A stretch of DNA of 64,000 bases, taken from Lacicoccus qingdaonensis. Its GTDB lineage: Bacteria > Bacillota > Bacilli > Staphylococcales > Salinicoccaceae. Positions 33,048 to 41,359 of the stretch are shown here, piece by piece. The stretch spans positions 62,001 through 126,000 of the forward strand of contig NZ_FNFY01000005.1 of NCBI RefSeq assembly GCF_900101075.1. Direction: 5' to 3'. Position numbers and translations under genes: made by a program. Position 1 is the stretch's first letter, and each line of letters begins with the position of its first letter. The notes below the pieces were generated by a model. The model was not told the DNA's origin. It ran no database searches and saw nothing but the letters and a program-made list of their open reading frames with translations.

Positions 33048-34223
33048 TTGAATAATCACTTTGACGTAATGATCATCGGCGGTGGAATCATAGGTGCAAG
33101 CATTGCCTACTACTCGTCGAAAAAAGGATTGAATGTGGGACTGATTGAAAAGAATACGGTCGCCTCGGGAACGACTTCAAAATGTGACGGCAATGTCCTG
33201 CTGATAGATAAAGAACCGGGCTTTGACAGCAGGATGGCGATCAAAAGCCAGGCGCTCATCAAAGAATTGTCCGGAGAGCTGGAAATACCGTTCGAGTTCA
33301 GGCATCCCGGCAGTATATTCCTTTGTGCAAATGATGAGGAGCTGGAACAGGCATACATCTGGGTCGACCGTCATAACGAAGCGAACGGGGATGACCGGTT
33401 TTTCAAAAAACTGACGAAGGAAGATTTGAAGAATGACTCGAAATATTTTGCCGATCATCTGACCGGGGGTCTTGAATGTACGAACGATTCGACCGTCAAT
33501 CCATATATGCTGACCTTTTCGCTGATTAATGAAGCGAAGAAGTACGACTTCACCTTATATGAACATTCACCTGTGGATGATATTAAAAAAACGGATGCGG
33601 AAACATTTAAAGTATATTCCTGTGGAAGTACCTTTACGGCGAATAAAGTGATCAACGCCGGCGGCATATATGCACAGGAAATCAGCAGAATGCTGGAGAT
33701 TGATCTGCCGATCCATCCGCGTAAAGGACACATACTCGTCGCATCCCGTACGGAACTGATGGGCACACGTAAAATTCAGGAATTCGGATATTTGATGACG
33801 AAGTTCGGCAAAGAACGAAGTGCTCCTAAGACGATGAATGATTACGGCATCGCACTGGTCCATGAAGCGACTGAAAGCCAGAACTTCCTTATGGGCAGCA
33901 GCCGGGAGTTTACCGGTTTCGATACGAAGGTGGATGCGGGCATCATCCGTCTCATTGCAGAACGGGCGATAGAGTATTTTCCAAAGATGAAGGATTTGAA
34001 TATTATACGGTCATATGCGGGGCTCAGGCCATGGACGCCGGACCATCTGCCAATCATCTCCGATACCGGGATTAAAAATTATTATGTTGCGGCAGGCCAC
34101 GAAGGTGACGGCATCGGACTTTGTGCCATTACAGGCAAGTGGATGAGTGAAATGATCACCGATTCACTCAATGATGACATCACCCCGCTCAGTTTATCGA
34201 GGTTTAAGGAGGCGGCTGTATGA
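33048..34223 (+). CDS. FAD-dependent DAO-family oxidoreductase, beta-type subunit of D-hydroxyproline dehydrogenase (candidate)
   Basis: AGGAGGG (33031-33037) points to the TTG at 33048. The upstream ATG at 32979 would lie before the sigma-54 promoter, so it cannot be the start. The roughly 391-residue product has the Rossmann motif IIGGGIIGAS at 9-18 and the DAO C-terminal pattern SYAGLRPWTPDHLPII near 335. DAO beta subunits hold the FAD that oxidises the imino acid substrate. Its partners are probably the 2Fe-2S and FAD subunits at 29718-31489. The stop overlaps the next start (ATGA). Confidence 0.85.
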   Translation: MNNHFDVMIIGGGIIGASIAYYSSKKGLNVGLIEKNTVASGTTSKCDGNVLLIDKEPGFDSRMAIKSQALIKELSGELEIPFEFRHPGSIFLCANDEELEQAYIWVDRHNEANGDDRFFKKLTKEDLKNDSKYFADHLTGGLECTNDSTVNPYMLTFSLINEAKKYDFTLYEHSPVDDIKKTDAETFKVYSCGSTFTANKVINAGGIYAQEISRMLEIDLPIHPRKGHILVASRTELMGTRKIQEFGYLMTKFGKERSAPKTMNDYGIALVHEATESQNFLMGSSREFTGFDTKVDAGIIRLIAERAIEYFPKMKDLNIIRSYAGLRPWTPDHLPIISDTGIKNYYVAAGHEGDGIGLCAITGKWMSEMITDSLNDDITPLSLSRFKEAAV

Positions 34224-35224
34224 ACATAAATACGAGACAATTTTTGACGATTGACACACATACGGGCGGCAACCCGACCAGAACAGTGCTGACAGGCATG
34301 CCGGAGCTGAACGGGGAGACGATACAGGAAAAGATGCTGGATATGAAAGAAAATCATGATCATATCAGGAAATTCCTTGTCTATCCGCCGAGAGGCCATG
34401 ACGTCATGAGCAGCACGATTGTTTTGCCGCCTTTGAAGGAAGAAGCAGATTTCAGCGTAATTTTCGCAGAAACCGGCGGTTATCTGCCAATGTGCGGGCA
34501 TGACACCATAGGCACATGCACGGCTCTTGTCGAACTCGGCTATGTGGAAACGGTTGAGCCTTACACGACGGTCGTATTGGATACTCCGGCCGGCGTGGTT
34601 GAAGCAAAATGTAAAGTGACTGACGGCAAAGTTGAGGAAGTGACATTCGTCAGTACGGATGCCTTTCATTTAAAAACGGTGCATGTCGATTACAAAGATA
34701 AGAAAAATATCAAATGTGATATCGCATACGGCGGCAATTTTTACGGCATCATCAAAGCCGAAGACCTCGGCCTCGCACTTGACGTCGGTGAATCGGAGAA
34801 AATAGTTGCGACAGCAATGGAAATCCGGGATGAAATCAACCGGCAGCATGAAATCCGGCATCCGGACTTTCCCTTCATCGATAAGATGACGCATATGGAG
34901 CTTTATGAACAAGGAGATATCACCAAAAATGCCGTCGTCGTACCGCCTGGCGGCATCGACCGGTCGCCATGCGGCACGGGTACTTGTGCAAAGGTATCAA
35001 CGCTGCACAAGGAAGGCGTACTCGGCCTGAATGAAGCATTCATCCATCAAAGTATTACCGGTTCAGAGTTCAGAGCGCATCTACTCAGTACGCGTGAAGA
35101 GAAAGGCATTTCATACAACAGAATTTCCATAACGGGTTCTGCCTGGATCATGGGGCGTCATGATCTTTATTTGGATGAGGATGATCCGCTTAATCACGGG
35201 TATCTGCTGATACCTGAAATATAA
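34220..35224 (+). CDS. 4-hydroxyproline 2-epimerase (proline racemase family)
   Basis: This 334-residue proline racemase family enzyme has both catalytic cysteines: Cys92 in MCGHDTIG and Cys251 in DRSPCGTGT. Having two cysteines points to a racemase or epimerase rather than the related 3-hydroxyproline dehydratase, which replaces one. In this context it should convert trans-4-hydroxy-L-proline to cis-4-hydroxy-D-proline, the substrate of the adjacent FAD dehydrogenase. It is translationally coupled to the gene before it, and the shortened paralogue at 35237 follows 12 bases later. Confidence 0.92.
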   Translation: MNINTRQFLTIDTHTGGNPTRTVLTGMPELNGETIQEKMLDMKENHDHIRKFLVYPPRGHDVMSSTIVLPPLKEEADFSVIFAETGGYLPMCGHDTIGTCTALVELGYVETVEPYTTVVLDTPAGVVEAKCKVTDGKVEEVTFVSTDAFHLKTVHVDYKDKKNIKCDIAYGGNFYGIIKAEDLGLALDVGESEKIVATAMEIRDEINRQHEIRHPDFPFIDKMTHMELYEQGDITKNAVVVPPGGIDRSPCGTGTCAKVSTLHKEGVLGLNEAFIHQSITGSEFRAHLLSTREEKGISYNRISITGSAWIMGRHDLYLDEDDPLNHGYLLIPEI

Positions 35225-35236
35225 GGAGGTGGGCAG

Positions 35237-35977
35237 GTGATAAGAAAAGTGATCAACAGCCATGATATTCATGTGGACGGGCAGCAGCTCAGAATCGTAC
35301 AAAAAGATGAGCTTACGGGCAGTGTGGAAGGATTTAACAATATCGACCTCCTGCTGAATGAACCTAGAGGCAGCAAGTACGTCAATCTGATCATCTATAA
35401 GTCTGACGAATCAGCAATTGATGTTGAAATTTATTCGAACTCGGTTTTGGACAATAAAGACATCCTGTTGAAAAGTTTCATACGTTCGCTGCTTGAACGC
35501 GGCACGATCAATCAGGATGACAGTTATGTAATCAAAGAAAAGGGAGAAACATACACTTATCCGCATGACAGCCTTGGAATCGAAAAGATTTATGAAGTCG
35601 AAGGTGAGGACGGTGTGTATGTTGTAAACGGTAAGAATGTATTGGTTGAAGCGGTGGACTTCGAACTGTCCATTGAAAATATTACGGAGATAAAAAACTA
35701 TATAGAAGCTTATAAAGTTTTTAAAGGCTATCTCATATTGGTCAACGACGGCAGACATATCACGTTTAATGAAGACAAGGTCGCTCTTGCCTATCCGGTC
35801 AGTGAAGCGGTTTCTGTCTTGAACTGTATTTATAAGAAGGAAAAAATCATTGCATTGAATACTGCAGAAGTGGAAATCGTCAGCGGCCAATACTCATTCG
35901 AACATTATCTGATATCAAATTCGCAATTTTACATCGAAGGCTCAGATATTTACTCAAAGGGTTTTATAATTAAATGA
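35237..35977 (+). CDS. Shortened, degenerate proline-racemase-like protein
   Basis: I find the proline racemase plan in this 246-residue protein, though it is weakly conserved. INSHDIHVDGQQLRIV resembles the family opening, LLLNEPRG at 38-45 is the conserved EPRG region, and the C-terminus QFYIEGSDIYSKGFII corresponds to the family's closing strand. Both catalytic cysteine motifs (MCGH and SPCGTGT) are absent and the chain is about 90 residues shorter than its neighbour, so racemase activity is very unlikely. It may form a hetero-oligomer with the epimerase, or bind the amino acid for regulation or transport. The assignment rests on my own alignment by eye. Confidence 0.6.
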   Translation: MIRKVINSHDIHVDGQQLRIVQKDELTGSVEGFNNIDLLLNEPRGSKYVNLIIYKSDESAIDVEIYSNSVLDNKDILLKSFIRSLLERGTINQDDSYVIKEKGETYTYPHDSLGIEKIYEVEGEDGVYVVNGKNVLVEAVDFELSIENITEIKNYIEAYKVFKGYLILVNDGRHITFNEDKVALAYPVSEAVSVLNCIYKKEKIIALNTAEVEIVSGQYSFEHYLISNSQFYIEGSDIYSKGFIIK

Positions 35978-35993
35978 AGATGGGGGACAGTAT

Positions 35994-37415
35994 ATGAAAA
36001 GTAAGGGGAAATTACCAAGTGTACCGATGCTGATAGCGATCCTGGTTTTATTTGTAATAATAATGTTCAGTTTCATAGTCATTTTGGAATTGCCGATTCA
36101 GCTGGCACTTCTGACCGTATGGTTTGTCATTATTGGGTTCGGTGTTTATTTGAAATATACTTATCATGAAATGGAAAAAGGCTTGCTGAAAGGTATCCAT
36201 GAAGGTATGGGCGCCACGCTCATTTTAATCGCAGTGGGTGCACTGATCGGTTCATGGATTGCAGGCGGCGTTGTTCCGACGATGATTTACTTTGGATTGA
36301 ATATTATCAGTCCGAGCATATTTTTAATGGCTGCAATGATCATCTGTGCAATCACTTCGTTAGCAACAGGAACATCATTCGGTTCAGCGGGGACAGCGGG
36401 CATTGCGATGATGGGGATCGGTGAAAGTTTTGGCCTGCCTGTATATTTAGTGGCGGGTGCGGTTATTTCCGGTTGTTATGTTGGGGATAAGATGTCTCCT
36501 TTATCAGACACGACGGTAATGACGGCGTACTTATCCAAAGTAGACCTTTTCAGACATATTAAATCCATGTCATTCGTGTCCATACCGGCATTTGTCATTG
36601 CTGCGATTCTTTATTGGATTGTCGGTGCATCACTGCAGAGCGGCAGCGGAGATTTGACGATTGCACAGGAAACGATGACAAGTCTCGAAGAAACGTTCAA
36701 TATTTCCTGGGTAATGCTTATACCGGCGGCTATTGTCATTGTACTGCTGGCTTTGAGGATGCCTTCGGTACCTGTAATAGTTTTCGGTGCATTGCTGGGC
36801 AGTTTGTGGGCCACATTTTTCCAAGGATACGGCTTTATAGAAGCGATTCAGACCATGTATTCCGGCAGCGGCATCTCGACGGGCATCTCATTTATCGATA
36901 CCCTGCTTGACCGCGGTGGTATTACCTTTATGCTTGAAGTGATATTACTCATCATTCTGGCGCTTGGCGTCGGCGGGTTATTACAGTCAATCGGTGCATT
37001 CAGAGTCATTGGGGATATGTTTGCCAAATTGGCGACAAATACAGGTAATATGACTGTCACTACAATGCTCGCATCATTCTTCGGTGTATTCTTCGGCGGT
37101 GCGGCATACGTATCATTGCTGACAGGAACGAAAATCACAGAAGAAAACTATGACCGTAAAAATGTCAGCCGGACTTTATTATCACGTAACGTTGAAGCGG
37201 GAGGAACGGTAACGACTCCGATGGTGCCCTGGTCTGACGGCGGTGTGTTCATGGCAACGACACTTGGCGTGGCGACCATCGCATATCTGCCATTCTTCTG
37301 GTATGGATTTTTAGTGATTATCATCAGTTTGATTTATGGTTATGCAGGATTATTTATAATGAAGAAAGACAAATATGAAATTGAGAGGGATAAAGAACAT
37401 GAACAACAAATTTGA
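35994..37415 (+). CDS. NhaC-family carrier, candidate hydroxyproline transporter
   Basis: This 473-residue membrane protein with about twelve segments has the NhaC core AGAVISGCYVGDKMSPLSDT near residue 157, closely similar to the NhaC at 14730. The family includes Na+/H+ antiporters and sodium-coupled carriers of organic acids. Placed inside the catabolic operon between the racemase-like gene and the deaminase, it is best read as the uptake system for hydroxyproline or a related imino acid. GGGGGA precedes the ATG. Its last 17 bases overlap the deaminase start. Confidence 0.85.
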   Translation: MKSKGKLPSVPMLIAILVLFVIIMFSFIVILELPIQLALLTVWFVIIGFGVYLKYTYHEMEKGLLKGIHEGMGATLILIAVGALIGSWIAGGVVPTMIYFGLNIISPSIFLMAAMIICAITSLATGTSFGSAGTAGIAMMGIGESFGLPVYLVAGAVISGCYVGDKMSPLSDTTVMTAYLSKVDLFRHIKSMSFVSIPAFVIAAILYWIVGASLQSGSGDLTIAQETMTSLEETFNISWVMLIPAAIVIVLLALRMPSVPVIVFGALLGSLWATFFQGYGFIEAIQTMYSGSGISTGISFIDTLLDRGGITFMLEVILLIILALGVGGLLQSIGAFRVIGDMFAKLATNTGNMTVTTMLASFFGVFFGGAAYVSLLTGTKITEENYDRKNVSRTLLSRNVEAGGTVTTPMVPWSDGGVFMATTLGVATIAYLPFFWYGFLVIIISLIYGYAGLFIMKKDKYEIERDKEHEQQI

Positions 37416-38280
37416 GGGCGTATACCCGGTACTGATTACACCAATGAATGAGGATTACAGCGTAAACTATGAAGGCATGAAAGAGAACGTCCAGCATTAT
37501 CTGGACTTGAAAGTCGCAGGTATCATCATCGTTGGAAGTACGGGAGAATTTGCATCTCTGGATGATGATGAGAAGGAAAAAATCATCACACAAGTGAGTG
37601 AACAGGTGAAAGGCAGCGAAACAAAACTGCTTGTCGGCATCGCGGATGAAAGAACGGACAAAGTCATCGAGTATGCGAAATTCGTGGAAGGAACGAATGC
37701 GGACGGGCACCTTCTGATCAACTCATTCTATCAGACACCGACAGAGGAGGAAGCATTCCACCAGTTCAAAGACGTCAATGACGTGGTGACAAAACCGGTC
37801 ATGATGTATAACAACCCGTTCACGGCTAATGTCGATCTTGAAAATGAAACGATTTATAAGATAGATAAAGAACTGGATAAAGTGCAGTATATCAAGGAAT
37901 CGACAGGTGATATCAGAAAAGTGAGGACACTTGTGGAGAACACGGACTTGGTCATGTTCTGCGGTTCGGATGATCTCGCCTATGAATCCTTTGCAGTGGG
38001 TGCGACCGGCTGGGTATCGGTTGCCGCAAACATCGCGCCAAAAAGTGCTTCAAAACTTTATGCACTGATGAAAGAGGGCAAATATGAAGAAGCAAGAACT
38101 CTGAATAAAGATCTTCTGCCTCTTTGTGAGTTCCTTGAGGATTCCGGCAAGTATGTCCAGATCGTCAAGAAGGCGATGGACCTCAAAGGCCTGAACGGGG
38201 GACCTTCAAGAAAGCCGAGACTCGGTCTGACGGATGAAGAAACCGAAAAACTGAAAAGCCTGATGGAAAAGTTGGACTGA
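37399..38280 (+). CDS. DapA-family lyase, candidate 1-pyrroline-4-hydroxy-2-carboxylate deaminase
   Basis: ATG 37399 follows AGAGGG; the frame back to 37375 lies further inside the carrier gene. The 294-residue TIM barrel shows GSTGEF (46-51), Tyr137 in MMYNNP and the Schiff-base Lys166 in YIKESTG, the standard DapA-family catalytic set. One branch of this family removes ammonia from pyrroline hydroxycarboxylate to give alpha-ketoglutarate semialdehyde, which fits the epimerase and dehydrogenase upstream. A dihydrodipicolinate synthase role is less likely in this operon. Confidence 0.85.
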   Translation: MNNKFEGVYPVLITPMNEDYSVNYEGMKENVQHYLDLKVAGIIIVGSTGEFASLDDDEKEKIITQVSEQVKGSETKLLVGIADERTDKVIEYAKFVEGTNADGHLLINSFYQTPTEEEAFHQFKDVNDVVTKPVMMYNNPFTANVDLENETIYKIDKELDKVQYIKESTGDIRKVRTLVENTDLVMFCGSDDLAYESFAVGATGWVSVAANIAPKSASKLYALMKEGKYEEARTLNKDLLPLCEFLEDSGKYVQIVKKAMDLKGLNGGPSRKPRLGLTDEETEKLKSLMEKLD

Positions 38281-38284
38281 CAAT

Positions 38285-38312
38285 AAGACCGGCCGTACGG
38301 CCGGTCTTTAAT
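38285..38312. terminator. Bidirectional terminator between the deaminase and rpoN genes
   Basis: A 24-base perfect palindrome (AAGACCGGCCGT and its complement) with T residues after it lies between convergent genes. Confidence 0.85.
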
Positions 38313-39489
38313 TATGCTTCAGCATCTGATTTTTATATTTATTGACGGTGCGTCTTGATATTTTAATGCCGAGTTCATTCAGCATCATTGAGATTTTATT
38401 ATCGGAAAGTGTGTCGTAACCATCAATGTTTCCGATAACGTACTTCACCTGGCTGACCGAGAAGCCTTTGCAGCATTCTTTGGATAAAAGGCTTTGAATC
38501 GGCAGTATGCCCCGCGGTGTGGAGATATATTTATTTGAAATCAGGCGGCTTACCGTCGCAGGACTGAGTTCGGTGAGTTCCGCAAGCATGCTCTGGTCCA
38601 GCGGCCGCAGGTACTCTGTATTGCCGGTCAGATATTCTTCCTGAATATCACAAATAGCATTCAATAATTTCAAAAGATAGATTTTACGAGCCTTGAGCAT
38701 CGATACCAGTTCTGAATATTCTTCCCGATAGGCCTTGATCTGATTTGAAAAATCGGTTTCTTCCCCGGTCAGGTAAAGCGGTTCGAATACGATATCTTCA
38801 GCAAGGTAATCCTCAATCTGAATCTGCAGTCTGCCCTCGATTACTATGATGGAACCTTCAGGCAGTATATCGATCTGTTCATCACCGTCCAATGGGTAAA
38901 GACTGCACTGTTTAATTTCATTTTCCATATAGGAATTGAAGTCGTCGGGGTCGATGTCCAAATCGGACAAAAATTTGAGGCTTCCGGATTGTATATCATG
39001 TAAATTATCTTTAAAAGCACTGAACATAGTTTCTTCGTATGTATCATTGGTTGTCAGCTGGAACTTTATAAAATCCACCGCATCCGTACATCCGATGCCT
39101 TTTGAACCATAGTCTTTTAATGCATCTATTAACAGCTGGACATTGGATCGGTCGGCATTTGTAAGTACAGCAATATCCTCGGCAGATGATTCGAGGAAGC
39201 CTTTCGGGGACAATGAACCTATGATGACTTCCATAATCTTTTTATCACTGCTTTTTAAAGTGTAATTGAAATGAGCAGTGATTTCGTCGACAATATCATT
39301 GTCTGCGTATACTCCTGAATGATCGGGCAGGGGGTGGTCGTCTTTAATATAGATCAAAGGATTTTCATTACACTTGTCGATGACATATTTGTACAGCTCT
39401 TTTGGAGTATATTTGAAAAGGCTGATTGAATTGAGTATATAGTGATTCAAGGAAATATTCGTTTCTGCAGTTAAATTCAGTGATACCAA
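38308..39489 (-). CDS. rpoN: RNA polymerase sigma-54 factor
   Basis: The 393-residue protein has all RpoN regions in shortened form. Region I is LNHYILNSISLFKYTPKELY with ENPLI near 45. The core-binding region includes SLSPKGFLES. The helix-turn-helix ELSPATVSRLISNKYISTPRG is near 315, and the RpoN box reads RRTVNKYK near 379-386 (consensus ARRTVAKYRE). Sigma-54 recognises -24/-12 promoters and needs an AAA+ activator. Staphylococci lack this factor, so its presence beside its activator and two matching promoters suggests a self-contained module. It is convergent with the hydroxyproline operon and divergent from the nitrilase gene. Confidence 0.93.
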   Translation of the reverse strand: MVSLNLTAETNISLNHYILNSISLFKYTPKELYKYVIDKCNENPLIYIKDDHPLPDHSGVYADNDIVDEITAHFNYTLKSSDKKIMEVIIGSLSPKGFLESSAEDIAVLTNADRSNVQLLIDALKDYGSKGIGCTDAVDFIKFQLTTNDTYEETMFSAFKDNLHDIQSGSLKFLSDLDIDPDDFNSYMENEIKQCSLYPLDGDEQIDILPEGSIIVIEGRLQIQIEDYLAEDIVFEPLYLTGEETDFSNQIKAYREEYSELVSMLKARKIYLLKLLNAICDIQEEYLTGNTEYLRPLDQSMLAELTELSPATVSRLISNKYISTPRGILPIQSLLSKECCKGFSVSQVKYVIGNIDGYDTLSDNKISMMLNELGIKISRRTVNKYKNQMLKHN

Positions 39490-39554
39490 TTAAAGCACCT
39501 CCCTGTGTCATTCACTTATTGCCAATAATCTTAGCCGTGATTGTAAGCGGTGTC

Positions 39555-39602
39555 AAATGTAAAGTGCATATGCTGTACGGTTTTAATATGCATATTACAT
39601 TT
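39555..39602. promoter_or_regulatory. Large inverted repeat between rpoN and the nitrilase gene
   Basis: The 17-base arms at 39555-39571 and 39586-39602 match except at two positions (AAATGTAA at the outside, GCATAT at the inside). The right arm contains the 12-base palindrome AATATGCATATT. It lies in the divergent intergenic space. Confidence 0.6.
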
Positions 39603-39610
39603 GGTATAAT
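39602..39610 (+). promoter_or_regulatory. Extended -10 promoter of the nitrilase gene
   Basis: TG-G-TATAAT immediately abuts the right arm of the large inverted repeat, 49 bases upstream of the ATG at 39660. Confidence 0.55.
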
Positions 39611-39659
39611 GAGAATATTCAATAATGTCTGCCAGAATTAAAATCAGGAGATGATGGAA

Positions 39660-40456
39660 TGAAAGCTGTTATATTTCAGTTTGAAGTGACGGAAGGCGAT
39701 TATGAAAAGAATTTAAACAAAGTACAAAGTTTATTTCAGGAGCATGCATTGGAAGAGGACAGCATAGTCGTCCTGCCTGAAATGTGGACGAGTGGATATG
39801 ATCTGAAAAACATAGAAAAACTGGCATTTCACAATCTCGGCGGAGTCAAAGAGGAGATGGCAGAGCTTGCTGCAGAATATAAAGTCAATATCGTTGCCGG
39901 CTCGGTTCCGAACATCAAAGAAAGCAGCGATGTTTTGAATACTGCATTTGTAGTGGATAAAAAAGGCGAGCTTGTTTACGAGTACTCCAAAATCCATCTC
40001 GTACCGATGCTGAATGAACCGGAATATTTAACAGGCGGCGGAGAATCTGCCGATACATTTGAACTGCTCGGCAACAAGGCGGGTCTCGTCATATGTTATG
40101 ACCTCAGGTTTCCCGAATTGTTCAGGGATCTTGCGCTGGATGATGCGAAAGTCGTCTTTGTCGTAGCAGAATGGCCGGCGGAACGGACGGAGCACTGGCT
40201 GACACTGCTTAAGGCAAGGGCGATAGAGAACCAGTGCTATATTGTGGGCTCCAATACATTCGGCACCCAGCCAAACGGCACGACATTCGCAGGCAACAGC
40301 ATCATCATCAACCCATTCGGTGAAGTGCTGGGCCAGGGCAGTGCAGATCAAGAGGAAGTTGTGGAAACAAATATAGACCTGGATTACATTGCCCAGGTCA
40401 GAGAAGATATCCCGATCTTTAAAAGCAGAAGAAGAGATATGTATAAGTTTTTGTAG
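39660..40456 (+). CDS. Nitrilase-superfamily amidase (omega-amidase type)
   Basis: This 265-residue carbon-nitrogen hydrolase has the catalytic triad Glu41 (LPEMW), Lys111 (YSKIHLVP) and Cys146 (ICYDLRFPE). It resembles YafV/MtnU and omega-amidases that deaminate alpha-keto acid amides such as ketoglutaramate. It is cytoplasmic. It is divergent from rpoN and adjoins keto-acid genes, so a role in amide clean-up is plausible but not proven. A copy of the 28-bp palindromic repeat lies 15 bases past its stop, followed by a terminator. Confidence 0.88.
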
Positions 40457-40470
40457 GATCCGGACGCTCT

Positions 40471-40498
40471 CCCGACAGGGTGCGAAAACGATGTCGGG
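40471..40498. repeat. Fourth copy of the 28-bp palindromic repeat
   Basis: It has the same length and orientation as the three copies at 22540-22650. It begins CCCGACA and ends ATGTCGGG, and GCTCT precedes it, similar to the GTTCT before the second and third copies. Confidence 0.85.
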
Positions 40499-40522
40499 GC
40501 AATTTAATAGAATCAAGAAAAC

Positions 40523-40551
40523 GACAGGATATGGGGGATCCTGTCATTTTT
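40523..40551. terminator. Terminator after the nitrilase gene
   Basis: The 8-bp stem GACAGGAT / ATCCTGTC is followed by a run of seven T after A. It lies between convergent genes and may serve both. Confidence 0.8.
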
Positions 40552-40848
40552 TTATGAAGTATGATATACCTTGTCCGCTTCTTCCAGCAATTCATAAGTT
40601 GTAGTATATGCCTCGCAGCCGTCTGCAGGAACTTCATAGTTATCCGTGACGGTTCTCAACTGTTCGAAATCCATTTTCAAATCCGGAGCTTCAGAAGTCT
40701 GCACTTTTTTGTTTATGTTCTGAAAGATATCTCTGACTTCCGCGAGCTCCGGATGTCCCGCTCCATGGACCCGTGCTACGATAGGCGTCATTTTTTTAAG
40801 CGTTGGAAAATTCTCTGCCACGACATTTTTAAAAGTTATATTTGTCAT
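40552..40848 (-). CDS. Truncated RIC/ScdA-like hemerythrin protein (98 aa)
   Basis: The protein keeps three parts of the iron-sulfur cluster repair (RIC/ScdA/YtfE) hemerythrin domain: IVARVHGAGHPELAEV near residue 22 with the first His pair, and PADGCEAYTTTYELLEEAD near 74. It lacks the Glu-rich middle helix and the C-terminal HIHLENN ligand run, ending at VYHTS. A di-iron site could not be complete. It has a good GGAGAGGA site, so it may be a real small protein rather than a pseudogene. A perfect palindrome stands upstream. Confidence 0.6.
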   Translation of the reverse strand: MTNITFKNVVAENFPTLKKMTPIVARVHGAGHPELAEVRDIFQNINKKVQTSEAPDLKMDFEQLRTVTDNYEVPADGCEAYTTTYELLEEADKVYHTS

Positions 40849-40916
40849 TTATTTACGTCCTCTCCCATATGATAATTATCTTATCTTTAGATTACAGGAG
40901 AATTGGAATTTAGAAA

Positions 40917-40930
40917 TTGACCCAGGTCAA
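40917..40930. promoter_or_regulatory. Perfect palindrome upstream of the RIC-like gene
   Basis: TTGACC-CA-GGTCAA is fully symmetric. The shape TTGAC-N4-GTCAA resembles a Crp/Fnr-type half-site pair (FNR TTGAT-N4-ATCAA), and its outer bases could also serve as a -35. Confidence 0.5.
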
Positions 40931-40939
40931 CTTTCTATT

Positions 40940-41359
40940 TTATTTAATATTTGCAATTAAAGAGATTTCCAGCGGTGCGTTGTCCGGCAGTGAGCTTACA
41001 CCGACCGCCGCCCTTGACCCGATAATAGTTTCTCCAAACTGGTCAACCAGATAATCGGAAGCGAAATCTGCAATTTTGGAATGAGATTCAAAATCCACAG
41101 ATGCATTGACATAGACAGTCATCATGATAATCCTGTCTATTGCTTCCGTGCCGGATATTTCCTGGTCGATGACCTGTATCGCATTTTTAATCGCCTGCTG
41201 TGTCACTGATTCATACTCACTCAAATCTGTCTGATTATCAAGTTTGCCCGTCTTCACAAGCTGGCCGTTAATTTTTGGTGTAATGCCTGATGTATAGACT
41301 TTGTCTGCATCTCTTGTCGCCAGTTTATAATTACCGTTTGGCGTCACTTTATTTTCCAT
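40940..41359 (-). CDS. RidA family (YjgF/UK114) imine deaminase
   Basis: ATG 41359 (MENKV) is preferred; the longer frame overlaps the aminotransferase end further. The 139-residue protein fits RidA, which hydrolyses reactive enamine/imine intermediates formed by PLP enzymes. The conserved Arg is seen in GSRAAVGVSSLPDNAPLEI near residue 112. It overlaps the aminotransferase gene upstream by about 11 bases, so the two are co-translated, and RidA probably protects or completes that enzyme's reaction. Confidence 0.88.
   Translation of the reverse strand: MENKVTPNGNYKLATRDADKVYTSGITPKINGQLVKTGKLDNQTDLSEYESVTQQAIKNAIQVIDQEISGTEAIDRIIMMTVYVNASVDFESHSKIADFASDYLVDQFGETIIGSRAAVGVSSLPDNAPLEISLIANIK

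Noticed and set aside
34220..35224. trans-3-hydroxyproline dehydratase
   Set aside because: Both catalytic cysteines are present; the dehydratases replace one of them.
37399..38280. Dihydrodipicolinate synthase (dapA) for lysine synthesis
   Set aside because: The catalytic set is shared by the whole family, but the operon partners are hydroxyproline enzymes and no lysine genes are adjacent.
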